NCBI GenBank assembly: GCA_002748505.1
Contig: PDSN01000123.1
Location: 1-13,409, forward strand
Direction of reading: 5' to 3'
Length of the DNA stretch: 13,409 bases
DNA from: Gammaproteobacteria bacterium
Lineage (GTDB): Bacteria > Pseudomonadota > Gammaproteobacteria > Pseudomonadales > Halieaceae
The position numbers and the translations under genes were made by a program. Of this stretch, positions 7,011-13,409 are shown piece by piece. The notes under the pieces were generated by a model, which was not told where the DNA came from, did no database searches, and saw only the letters and a list, made by a program, of their open reading frames with translations. Every line of letters begins with the position of its first letter. Position 1 is the stretch's first letter.

Positions 7011-7682
7011 GTGGAAACCTATAGCACCGAAGAAGAACAACTGGAAGCGCTGCGTCGCTGGTGGAACGAGAACGGCAAGTCCATTATTGTCGGTGTGGTA
7101 TTGGCGATTGCCTGTAGTGCGGGTTGGCAGTTCTGGCAAAAGCACAATCAGCAGCAACGCGAGGGCGCTTCGCTTATTTACCAAAAACTTTTGCAGGCTG
7201 AAGGTACAGCCAGCGCGGAACAGCAAGCCGCCAGTGCGCAACAGTTGATCGACCAGTACCCCGGTTCCAGCTACGCGCGTTTTGCCGCCATGTATTTGGC
7301 GCGCCTTGCGGTGGAGGCCGATCAACTCGGCGAAGCACAGCGCCACTTGCGCTGGGTGCTGACTAATTCACCGACCGATGACGAGCGCGATGTGGCGCAA
7401 CTGCGTCTGGCACGTGTGCAGGCCGCAGCTGGCGATTACGACGCGGCGCTGAAAGTGCTGTCAAATGATAAGAGCGCAAGCTATGCCGCCTCCTATGCGA
7501 TTGCCGAGGGCGATACCCTGATGATGGCAGGTCGCAAAGACGAAGCCAGACAGGCCTATGAAAAGGCGCGTTTGTTGATTGAACAGGAAGAGGGCGGGCA
7601 AGTGCCTGCGCTGCTGCAGCAAAAGCTGGATCGCCTGAACCCCGTGCCTGCGCGCACCGTGTCTGATACTGCGGGAGCATAG
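7011..7682 (+). CDS. yfgM: YfgM family, ancillary SecYEG translocon subunit / periplasmic TPR protein
   Basis: YfgM is a single-pass inner-membrane protein that in E. coli associates with the SecYEG translocon and PpiD and takes part in periplasmic chaperoning. The sequence begins with an acidic cytoplasmic tail (METYSTEEEQLEALRRWWNEN). One membrane helix follows at about residues 24-42 (SIIVGVVLAIACSAGWQFW), and then a periplasmic helical TPR-like domain. The total of 223 residues is slightly longer than E. coli YfgM (206). The start is GTG, supported by a strong AAGGAG; the overlapping out-of-frame ATG is a trap for gene callers. bamB starts three bases after the stop. The hisS-yfgM-bamB context supports the call over a generic TPR protein. 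Confidence 0.9.
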   Translation: METYSTEEEQLEALRRWWNENGKSIIVGVVLAIACSAGWQFWQKHNQQQREGASLIYQKLLQAEGTASAEQQAASAQQLIDQYPGSSYARFAAMYLARLAVEADQLGEAQRHLRWVLTNSPTDDERDVAQLRLARVQAAAGDYDAALKVLSNDKSASYAASYAIAEGDTLMMAGRKDEARQAYEKARLLIEQEEGGQVPALLQQKLDRLNPVPARTVSDTAGA

Positions 7683-7685
7683 ACC

Positions 7686-8870
7686 ATGATGGTATTTGCG
7701 CGCGCATCTCGGGTGTTACTGGTGGCGGGTGTTGCCCTGTCCCTCAGCGCCTGTTCTTCCATGAAAGACTTTTTTTCCATAGGCCGCGACAACCCGCGCG
7801 CTCCGGTAGATTTGGAAGATATCGAAGCCACCGTTAAATTTAAAACGCTGTGGTCTACCTCGGTTGGCAACGGTCAGGGTAAAGGCTATTACCGATTAAC
7901 GCCGGCGCTGGATTACGACAAGCTGTTTGTGGTGTCCGCCGATGGTGAGTTACGCGCGCTTAACAGTGCAAACGGCAAAAAGATCTGGGAGCGCGATTTG
8001 CAGAGCGCGGTTTCCGGCGGTATTGGTCTTTACGACGACAGCGTGTTTCTGGGTTTGACCGATGGGGCGATCACTCGCCTTGACGCCAGCACCGGTGCAA
8101 CACTATGGACCAAGCCAGTCAGCGGTGAAATTCTCGCCGCGCCGCAAAGTGACGGCGATGTTGTTGTGATGCAGAGCTACAATGGCGAGGTGCAGGCCTT
8201 TGACTACGAGACCGGTGACACCCTGTGGACATACCAGGCGAACGTGCCGGTACTGACCCTGCGCGGTACCAGTACACCCCTGATTGAGGGAAGTCTGGTC
8301 ATTGTCGGTTTTGCCAATGGCCGGGTGATGGCCTTCGATACACAAAGTGGCGCAATCAACTGGGAGTTTCGCGTGTCGCTGCCATCGGGTCGTTCCGAGA
8401 TTGAGCGTATTTCTGATGTGGATGGCGCTATGCTGATTGATGGTGGCGTGTTGTATGTGGTCAATTACCAGGGCAATGTGGTCGCAGCGGATGTGGCTTC
8501 TGGGCGCAAGCTCTGGCAGTTGCCAGCTTCCTCTTTTAGCGGAGTTGCCGAGGGTTTTGGCAATGTCTATGTGGCCCAGGAAAATGGTGCGGTCATGGCG
8601 GCAGGTGCCGATGGCAGCGGTCTGAAGTGGGAGCAGGATGCCCTGGGCTGGCGTAAACTGTCGCGTCCAACGCCGGTGAGCAGCTATATCGCCGTGGGTG
8701 ACTATCGCGGTTATATTCACCTCTTGTCACAGGTTGATGGCGCGATTGTCGGGCGCACCCGGGTTGATTCCGATGGCCAGCGCGCAGATATGCTCGCCGA
8801 TGGGGATGTCCTGTACGTGTTCGGCAATGATGGCGAATTAAAAGCCTTGCAGGTGCAGGAGCTGGAATAA
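7686..8870 (+). CDS. bamB: outer membrane protein assembly lipoprotein BamB
   Basis: BamB (YfgL) is a lipoprotein of the BAM complex that inserts beta-barrel proteins into the outer membrane. A signal peptide ends in the lipobox LSAC with the lipidated cysteine at residue 23. The rest is an eight-bladed beta-propeller: repeated blades carry D/N-x-x-(T/S)-G-x-x-x-W motifs, such as LNSANGKKIWERDL, LDASTGATLWTKPV, FDYETGDTLWTYQ and FDTQSGAINWEF. The 394-residue length is almost equal to E. coli BamB (392). GGGAG at 7673-7677 supports ATG 7686; a second ATG follows immediately and could equally serve. The stop codon lies within a perfect 9-bp inverted repeat. A PQQ-dehydrogenase fold is excluded by length and by the lipoprotein signal. 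Confidence 0.95.
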   Translation: MMVFARASRVLLVAGVALSLSACSSMKDFFSIGRDNPRAPVDLEDIEATVKFKTLWSTSVGNGQGKGYYRLTPALDYDKLFVVSADGELRALNSANGKKIWERDLQSAVSGGIGLYDDSVFLGLTDGAITRLDASTGATLWTKPVSGEILAAPQSDGDVVVMQSYNGEVQAFDYETGDTLWTYQANVPVLTLRGTSTPLIEGSLVIVGFANGRVMAFDTQSGAINWEFRVSLPSGRSEIERISDVDGAMLIDGGVLYVVNYQGNVVAADVASGRKLWQLPASSFSGVAEGFGNVYVAQENGAVMAAGADGSGLKWEQDALGWRKLSRPTPVSSYIAVGDYRGYIHLLSQVDGAIVGRTRVDSDGQRADMLADGDVLYVFGNDGELKALQVQELE

Positions 8871-8889
8871 ACGGCTTGCCCCGTTTATT
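8866..8889 (+). terminator. perfect 9-bp hairpin on the bamB stop codon (attenuator/processing hairpin or weak terminator)
   Basis: AATAAACGG (8866-8874) and CCGTTTATT (8881-8889) are exact reverse complements with a 6-base loop. The left arm contains the bamB TAA stop. The lower stem is A/T-rich and only a loose T-rich run (CTTTTCTTA, 8900-8908) follows, 10 bases after the stem. It is therefore not a classic intrinsic terminator. It may reduce read-through into der or stabilise the mRNA end. Confidence 0.4.
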
Positions 8890-8916
8890 GCCAGAGCCTG
8901 CTTTTCTTACTATGAC

Positions 8917-8920
8917 GGAG
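8917..8920 (+). promoter_or_regulatory. ribosome binding site of der (selects a GTG start)
   Basis: GGAG, within GACGGAG, sits eight bases before GTG 8929. It supports that codon as the start of MSFIPVIALVGRPNVGKS, where the first GTPase motif begins only ten residues in. Confidence 0.6.
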
Positions 8921-8928
8921 ACCCTCGC

Positions 8929-10344
8929 GTGAGTTTTATTCCGGTTATTGCCCTGGTGGGGCGCCCCAACGTGGGTAAATCCACCTTGTTTAATCAGCTC
9001 ACGCGCTCTCGCGATGCCCTGGTTGCTGATCACGCTGGTTTGACCCGTGATCGAAAATACGGCAAAGGGCGTCTGGGCGACACGCCGTTTATCGTGATTG
9101 ACACCGGCGGTATTACCGGTGGCGAGTCAGGCATCGATGGGGAGATGGCTGATCAATCCTTGGCCGCCATTGACGAGGCGGATATCGTTTTACTGCTGGT
9201 CGATGCCCGCGAGGGATTGCACGGTGTCGATGAAGAGCTGGTGCGCCGCCTGCGCCAGCGGGAAAAATCGTTTCACCTTGTGGTCAACAAAGTGGATGGC
9301 TTGGATGAGCACACCGTCGCCAGCGATTTTTACGCCCTGGGCGTTGCCGATATGCACACCATCGCCGCAGCCCACGGGCGCGGTGTGCGCAAACTGATTG
9401 ACGATGTACTCGGTGAGGCGGATCGCAGCGTTGAAGAGGTCGACGCCGATGATTGGGGCGGTATCCGCGTCGCTGTGGTTGGCAGGCCGAACGTGGGTAA
9501 ATCCACTCTGGTCAATCGCCTGCTGGGCGAGGAGCGCGTGGTGGTCTACGACCAGCCCGGCACCACCCGAGACAGCGTTTACATCAATTACGAACGTCAC
9601 GACCAGCGCTACACCCTGATCGACACTGCCGGTGTGCGGCGGCGTAAAAATGTGAAAGAGACCGTGGAGAAGTTCTCCATTGTCAAAACCCTCAAGGCCA
9701 TTGACGATGCCCAGGTGGTGGTGTTGGTCATGGATGCTCGCGAGGGTGTGGTAGACCAGGATTTGCACCTGCTCGGCCAGACCATCGACGCTGGTCGCGC
9801 GCTGGTGCTGGCAGTGAATAAGTGGGATGGCCTAGCGGACGATGATCGCGAGCAGATCAAACGGGAATTGCAGCGCCGCTTGCAGTTTATCGACTACGCC
9901 GATGTGCATTTTATATCCGCTCTGCACGGCTCCAATGTCGGCCATTTATACAGCTCTATTCACGCCGCTCACGAAAGTGCGACCAAAAAACTCTCCACCA
10001 ATGAACTGACCCGTATTTTGGAAGGTGCAGTGCACGACCACGCGCCGCCAATGGTGGCCGGTCGCCGTATTAAACTGCGCTACGCCCACGCCGGTGGCCA
10101 GAATCCACCCTTGATTGTGATTCACGGTAACCAGACGGGTAAAGTGCCGACGGCTTATCAGCGCTATCTGGAAAAAATCTTCCGCCGCCATTTGCAGCTG
10201 GTCGGCACTCCTGTGCGTATCGAATTTAAAACCGGCGCCAACCCCTATGCGGACAAGCGCAACAAGCTGACTCAACGTCAAGTAGCGCGCAAACGGCGTA
10301 TGATGGCCCACGTTAAAAAAGGTAAGAAAAGCCGGAAATCCTGA
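8929..10344 (+). CDS. der: ribosome biogenesis GTPase Der (EngA)
   Basis: Der is an essential GTPase with two tandem G domains that acts in maturation of the 50S ribosomal subunit. In the first domain, G1 is GRPNVGKST (11-19), G3 DTGG (59-62) and G4 NKVD (120-123). In the second domain, G1 is GRPNVGKST (185-193), GTTRD (211-215) covers G2, G3 is DTAG (232-235) and G4 NKWD (297-300). A C-terminal KH-like domain (about 355-440) ends in a strongly basic tail, GKKSRKS, suited to RNA contact. The 471-residue length is normal. The GTG start is supported by GGAG at 8917-8920. The TGA stop overlaps the next ATG, so der and the truncated haemoglobin gene are probably translationally coupled. Confidence 0.97.
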   Translation: MSFIPVIALVGRPNVGKSTLFNQLTRSRDALVADHAGLTRDRKYGKGRLGDTPFIVIDTGGITGGESGIDGEMADQSLAAIDEADIVLLLVDAREGLHGVDEELVRRLRQREKSFHLVVNKVDGLDEHTVASDFYALGVADMHTIAAAHGRGVRKLIDDVLGEADRSVEEVDADDWGGIRVAVVGRPNVGKSTLVNRLLGEERVVVYDQPGTTRDSVYINYERHDQRYTLIDTAGVRRRKNVKETVEKFSIVKTLKAIDDAQVVVLVMDAREGVVDQDLHLLGQTIDAGRALVLAVNKWDGLADDDREQIKRELQRRLQFIDYADVHFISALHGSNVGHLYSSIHAAHESATKKLSTNELTRILEGAVHDHAPPMVAGRRIKLRYAHAGGQNPPLIVIHGNQTGKVPTAYQRYLEKIFRRHLQLVGTPVRIEFKTGANPYADKRNKLTQRQVARKRRMMAHVKKGKKSRKS

Positions 10345-10727
10345 TGCCTGACAGGGTAGAGCTTAACAGTCGCGCACAGATACAGCGCTTTGTCGGCCTG
10401 TTTTATCAGAAGCTGTTGGCGGATGAACAGCTAAAACCTGTATTTGTAGACATCGCGGGCATTGATCTTGAGCAGCACCTGCCGCGCATTGTGGATTATT
10501 GGTGCAAGCTACTGCTGAAAGAGCCGGGCTATGACCGCCATACCATGAACATCCACCGCGCCCTTCACGCCAGGCGAGCGCTTGGCGAGGCAGATTTTCA
10601 GCGCTGGCTGATGTTGTTTGAAACCACCATGGCACAGCACTTTTGCGGTGCAAATGCCGAACATGCGGTACAAATCGCCAGACGTATTGCGGCCAATATG
10701 CAAAATGCCCTGGCTTGTACGCCGTGA
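10344..10727 (+). CDS. group III truncated haemoglobin
   Basis: This is a 127-residue 2-on-2 globin of the group III (trHbP) type, like Campylobacter Ctb. Family knowledge links these to haem-based O2, NO or peroxide chemistry, but their roles are poorly defined. Visible features are the B-helix FVGLFYQKLLAD with its aromatic pair, the YW pair in the C-E region (52-53), and the proximal-histidine region around 69-93 ending FQRWLMLFETT. By alignment from W88, the F8 haem-ligand histidine should be H75, with H71 close by. The proline common after this histidine is replaced by alanine. The start ATG overlaps the der stop (TGATG), with no separate strong ribosome binding site, so translation probably depends on der. 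Neither neighbour gives direct proof of function. Confidence 0.85.
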   Translation: MPDRVELNSRAQIQRFVGLFYQKLLADEQLKPVFVDIAGIDLEQHLPRIVDYWCKLLLKEPGYDRHTMNIHRALHARRALGEADFQRWLMLFETTMAQHFCGANAEHAVQIARRIAANMQNALACTP

Positions 10728-10791
10728 TTTCGCGGTGCACACAGCAGTTTTGTGACTTTTCCACAGCTTAAAATTGCTCCATTTGAGGCGC

Positions 10792-10800
10792 TGTTATACG
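10792..10800 (+). promoter_or_regulatory. possible extended -10 promoter ahead of the diguanylate cyclase gene
   Basis: TG (10792-10793), one base, then TATACG (10795-10800) resembles an extended -10 element, but no good -35 is seen 16-18 bases upstream. The 107-base gap between the globin and the cyclase is long enough for a separate promoter. TGGCACG just downstream (10802-10808) looks like a sigma54 -24 box, but it lacks the GC of the -12 box. Confidence 0.2.
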
Positions 10801-10834
10801 CTGGCACGATAGACCCTCAGCCAAGAGTACTGCG

Positions 10835-12682
10835 GTGAACACACAAACGCCCAACATCCCCAAGCCCGCGCAGGCGAGTGGCAAACGACATTTTTTCAAC
10901 ATCTTGATTCTGCTGTTAGTGGTGGGCGGTTTGTTGATATGTATGTTGTACTGGAAAGCTTACCAGTCTTTACATCGCGATATTGACAGCCACTATGCGG
11001 TAGAAACAGCCAACAAGCGAGCGCTGCTCAGTGCGGAACTGCGCAAAGTAGAAAACGTTATCGACACTCTTATTCGCAGTGAGGCGTTTGCCACGTATTT
11101 GAACAAACCCGATGCAAAGCATCTGCAACACGCCAGGCAACTGTTTGGCTTCGTCGCAGCTGAGCACCGAAACTACCTGCAAGTTCGCTATATAGACAAA
11201 GAAGGGGAGGTTTTGGTTGCTGCGGGGAGCTTACAATCTGGCAGTGTCCCCTCCGAGGAATACGACTTGATAGCCGACCTCTCAGGGGGGAGCTTTTGGT
11301 ATTCGGAACTGACGCTAAGGCGCGAGGATGGCGAGATAGCGCAGCCGCAGCAGCCGATATTGCGGGTTGGTAAGGCGGTTTATCTGCACGGTTTGCCCCA
11401 GGGCGCGATGCTGATTACCCTGGATGTATCCGGTTTGCTGGACGCCCTGGTGGAGTCCATTGTGTTTGATTTAAGCCTGGTGGATGACCAGGGGCGCTAT
11501 ATTTACAGCAGTGAAAAGGGCAAGTCCTGGAGTGAGGCACTGGGGCGCAGTGACTCCATTTACGATAGCTATCCGGATTTAGTTTTGCGCAATAACACCG
11601 AACTCAAGCGCAAGACCTCATTTTTTAGTTCATTTTCCAGGGTGTTGCCCAACGCTCAGCAAAGTTACCTGGTGATGCACTATCGGCAGAATTTACCGCA
11701 GGCGCTACGCCGCGACTATTTTACCACCGCTTTGCTGGGTTCTGGTGTGCTTGGCTTGCTGTGTTGGTGGCTTGCGAGTCGTTTTACCCGTATGCAAGAC
11801 AGTTGTCAGGAGCTGTTGCAATACTCGGATGCCCGTGCACAAATGTATTTTGGGGTGATGGACGATCATCTCTTGACCCTGGAAGTGAACAGTGAGGGGC
11901 GTATTCAAGATGTCAGCTCGGCGCTTTGCAAACGCGGCCATTACGAAAAAGCTGAGTTACGTGGCAAGCTGTACTCCTTCCTGTTAGAGGCTCCCGATCC
12001 CACCCGCAGTGCGGAGACATTGGAGAGTCTGGAGAACCCCTGGCAGTTAGAGGGCGAGGCGGTAGGGCATACGCGCAGCGGTGAGAAATTCTGGGTAAAT
12101 CAAATGGTGCGCCCGGCCGAGGACGAGAACGGTAAGCCGCTGTGTTATACCCTGATATTAGACGATGTAAGCGATAAAAAAGAGCTGGAACGCCGCTCTG
12201 TTACCGATTTGCTCACCGGGCTTTCCAACCGCACAGGCCTTACCCGAGCCATGGGGCACGAGTGGCGCCTGGCGAAGCGCTATGGCACGGCGTTTTCCGT
12301 TATTTTGCTGGATTTGGATCATTTTAAGTGCGTCAACGATACCTACGGTTACAAAGCCGGTGACCAGATTCTGGTTAAAATGGCACAGCTCATGCGTTCT
12401 ACACTGCGGGAGTCTGACATCTGTGGTCGCTTTGGAAGCGAAGAATTTATGGTTATTTTGCCCCATACGGATACCGCCGGCGCCAGTATGTTTGCGGAAA
12501 AACTGCGCGAGTCCGTCAGTGAGCACGATTTTGCGATCGATTCGCCTGTCACGGTGAGCATGGGCGTCAGCGGCTTCAGCAGCAGTGATACCGAGGCGGA
12601 TATTCTGGCTCGCGCAGATTTAGCATTGTGCAAAGCCAAAGAAAGTGGTGGTAACATAGTGGTTTCGGAGCACAGCGCCTAA
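10835..12682 (+). CDS. membrane sensor diguanylate cyclase (periplasmic sensor - PAS-like - GGDEF)
   Basis: The enzyme would make cyclic di-GMP from two GTP in response to an external or periplasmic cue. A short basic cytoplasmic tail is followed by TM1 (about 22-42), a periplasmic sensing region (about 43-293) of Cache-like size, and TM2 (about 296-317). A PAS-like region (about 335-447) ends in ILDDVSDKKELE, and the GGDEF domain (about 455-612) opens with the usual SVTDLLTGLSNR. Metal-binding DLDHFK is at 493-498. The signature is GSEEF (534-538) instead of GGDEF/GGEEF, keeping both acidic residues but changing the second glycine to serine. RESD at 525-528, five residues before, is an intact RxxD product-inhibition site. 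No EAL domain is present. The start is GTG with weak AAGAG at 10823-10827. Cyclase activity is likely; the ligand is unknown. Confidence 0.9.
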   Translation: MNTQTPNIPKPAQASGKRHFFNILILLLVVGGLLICMLYWKAYQSLHRDIDSHYAVETANKRALLSAELRKVENVIDTLIRSEAFATYLNKPDAKHLQHARQLFGFVAAEHRNYLQVRYIDKEGEVLVAAGSLQSGSVPSEEYDLIADLSGGSFWYSELTLRREDGEIAQPQQPILRVGKAVYLHGLPQGAMLITLDVSGLLDALVESIVFDLSLVDDQGRYIYSSEKGKSWSEALGRSDSIYDSYPDLVLRNNTELKRKTSFFSSFSRVLPNAQQSYLVMHYRQNLPQALRRDYFTTALLGSGVLGLLCWWLASRFTRMQDSCQELLQYSDARAQMYFGVMDDHLLTLEVNSEGRIQDVSSALCKRGHYEKAELRGKLYSFLLEAPDPTRSAETLESLENPWQLEGEAVGHTRSGEKFWVNQMVRPAEDENGKPLCYTLILDDVSDKKELERRSVTDLLTGLSNRTGLTRAMGHEWRLAKRYGTAFSVILLDLDHFKCVNDTYGYKAGDQILVKMAQLMRSTLRESDICGRFGSEEFMVILPHTDTAGASMFAEKLRESVSEHDFAIDSPVTVSMGVSGFSSSDTEADILARADLALCKAKESGGNIVVSEHSA

Positions 12683-12699
12683 GCTTTTGTGAGTTAACC

Positions 12700-13365
12700 A
12701 TGAATGATGCTATCAAAGCCCTATTGACCACGCGCCGCAGTGTTCGTGCGTTTTTGCCCAAACCCGTTGCGCGCGAAGTGCTTGAGCAGGTGTTGACTCT
12801 GGCTGCCTGCACGCCCTCGAACTGTAACACCCAACCCTGGCTCATCCATGTTGTCTCTGGTGAGCCCTTAGAAGCGCTGCGCAAAGAGCTGCCCAAGCGC
12901 TTTGCACAGAACGATTTGAGTCTGGACTATCCCTACAGCGGCGTCTATGAGGGTGTCTATAAACAGCGTCAGTACGCTTCTGCACAGGCGCTGTACGCGG
13001 CGCAGGGTATTGAGCGAGGCGATAAAGACGCGCGCAGAGCATCGTTTATGCGTAATTTTGAGTTTTTCGGCGCGCCGCATGTGGCGTTTATTTTTATGCC
13101 CGCAGCGTTTGGCATACGTGAGGCCGCCGATGTGGGCATGTATATACAGACGCTTTTACTCGCCATGCACGGCGCGGGTCTGGGCGCATGTCCGCAGACT
13201 TCCCTGGGCTTTCTCAGCGACCCCGTGCGCGAACAGCTAGACATCGATACAGACGAGAAATTGCTAATCGGCATATCCTTTGGCTACCCGGACCCACACG
13301 CGCCCGTTAACCGATGCCAGACCGAGCGCGCTGCGATGGCAGAAAATGTGCGGTTTTATGGTTAG
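12700..13365 (+). CDS. nitroreductase-family FMN oxidoreductase
   Basis: This 221-residue protein belongs to the NfsB/nitroreductase fold: FMN-dependent, usually homodimeric cytosolic enzymes that reduce nitro groups, quinones or related compounds with NAD(P)H. The FMN-phosphate-binding TTRRSVRAF lies near 10-18 and the second flavin motif SNCNTQPW at 40-47. The C-terminal part holds the conserved AADVGMYIQTLLLAMHGAGLG segment and a GFSFGY-like turn (GISFGYPDP, near 195), followed by basic and polar residues. The natural substrate cannot be read from sequence. The gene starts 17 bases after the cyclase stop with only a weak GAG as ribosome binding site, suggesting co-transcription with the cyclase. 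The stop codon lies inside a CCGGA inverted repeat. Confidence 0.87.
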   Translation: MNDAIKALLTTRRSVRAFLPKPVAREVLEQVLTLAACTPSNCNTQPWLIHVVSGEPLEALRKELPKRFAQNDLSLDYPYSGVYEGVYKQRQYASAQALYAAQGIERGDKDARRASFMRNFEFFGAPHVAFIFMPAAFGIREAADVGMYIQTLLLAMHGAGLGACPQTSLGFLSDPVREQLDIDTDEKLLIGISFGYPDPHAPVNRCQTERAAMAENVRFYG

Positions 13366-13409
13366 TCCGGACATTCCATTTACCGGCAAAACATCCGGGC
13401 TAACCCGGA
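13361..13409. repeat. clustered CCGGA/TCCGG inverted repeats at the nitroreductase stop (REP-like or bidirectional terminator), running off the window
   Basis: GTTAGTCCGGA (13361-13371) can pair with TCCGGGCTAAC (13394-13404) over 11 bp, with one G-U pair and a 22-base loop. The right arm also forms TCCGGG-CTAA-CCCGGA (13394-13409), a perfect 6-bp stem with a 4-base loop ending at the window edge, so the two folds are alternatives. The left arm carries the nitroreductase TAG. Reverse-complemented, 13393-13404 equals GTTAGCCCGGAT at 1981-1992. The pattern suggests a REP-type unit or a terminator shared with a convergent gene beyond the edge. Confidence 0.45.

Noticed and set aside
7009..7248. 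79-codon frame starting at ATG 7009
   Set aside because: It is out of frame with yfgM, lacks family resemblance, and the GTG two bases later opens the conserved protein.
8103..8720. 205-codon antisense frame inside bamB
   Set aside because: It is a long shadow frame opposite a propeller gene with repetitive codon patterns; no motif or start signal supports it.
8959..9513. Duplicate GRPNVGKST coding sequences as a DNA repeat
   Set aside because: The similarity reflects the two tandem G domains of Der, not a recent DNA duplication.
9190..9768. 192-codon antisense frame inside der
   Set aside because: It is a complement of the duplicated GTPase domains with no independent evidence of coding.
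9958..10344. Possible separate gene at the basic end of der
   Set aside because: The reading frame is continuous with the KH-like domain and basic tail normal for Der.
10802..10817. Possible sigma54 promoter ahead of the cyclase gene
   Set aside because: TGGCACG fits the -24 element, but the required GC at -12 reads CC and the TTGC context is absent.

Overview
The window reads as a chromosomal housekeeping locus of a gammaproteobacterium. The order ndk-rlmN-pilF-ispG-hisS-yfgM-bamB-der is a known conserved cluster of that class. Having iscX directly before ndk recalls the Pseudomonas arrangement more than the enteric one. Protein style and moderately high GC suggest a non-enteric lineage, possibly near Cellvibrionales or Pseudomonadales; that placement is inference, not something the sequence proves. 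All genes are on the plus strand and intact except the first, which is cut by the left edge. I see no tRNA, rRNA, CRISPR array, insertion sequence, integrase or phage gene, and no non-coding stretch longer than about 160 bases.

Left part (1-1985): the C-terminal two thirds of an FtsX-type ABC transporter permease (YbbP-like), then a tiny iscX gene with a plausible promoter of its own. Normally iscX closes the isc iron-sulfur operon, but here no isc gene precedes it.

Centre (2078-10344): a good sigma70 promoter leads into ndk, followed closely by rlmN (23S rRNA/tRNA methylase), pilF (type IV pilus lipoprotein), ispG (isoprenoid synthesis), hisS, yfgM (translocon-associated TPR protein), bamB (outer membrane assembly lipoprotein) and der (ribosome assembly GTPase). 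Spacers are 58 nt or less, which suggests one long transcription unit, with a perfect 9-bp hairpin at the bamB stop as a possible internal control point. The rodZ gene usually found between pilF and ispG is absent; only 18 bases lie there.

Right part (10344-13409): der overlaps a group III truncated haemoglobin gene. A 107-base gap follows, then a membrane-bound sensor diguanylate cyclase with a GSEEF active-site variant and an intact RxxD I-site, and a nitroreductase-family flavoprotein. These three accessory genes could form an oxygen/nitrogen-oxide response group, but this rests on adjacency only. The window ends in clustered CCGGA/TCCGG inverted repeats that start on the nitroreductase stop codon. 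They share a 12-bp word with a small element at the iscX stop codon and look like REP-type or bidirectional terminator sequence.

I found no convincing new biological system. The points most worth following up are the missing rodZ, the orphan iscX, the globin/cyclase/nitroreductase neighbourhood and the stop-codon-associated repeats.
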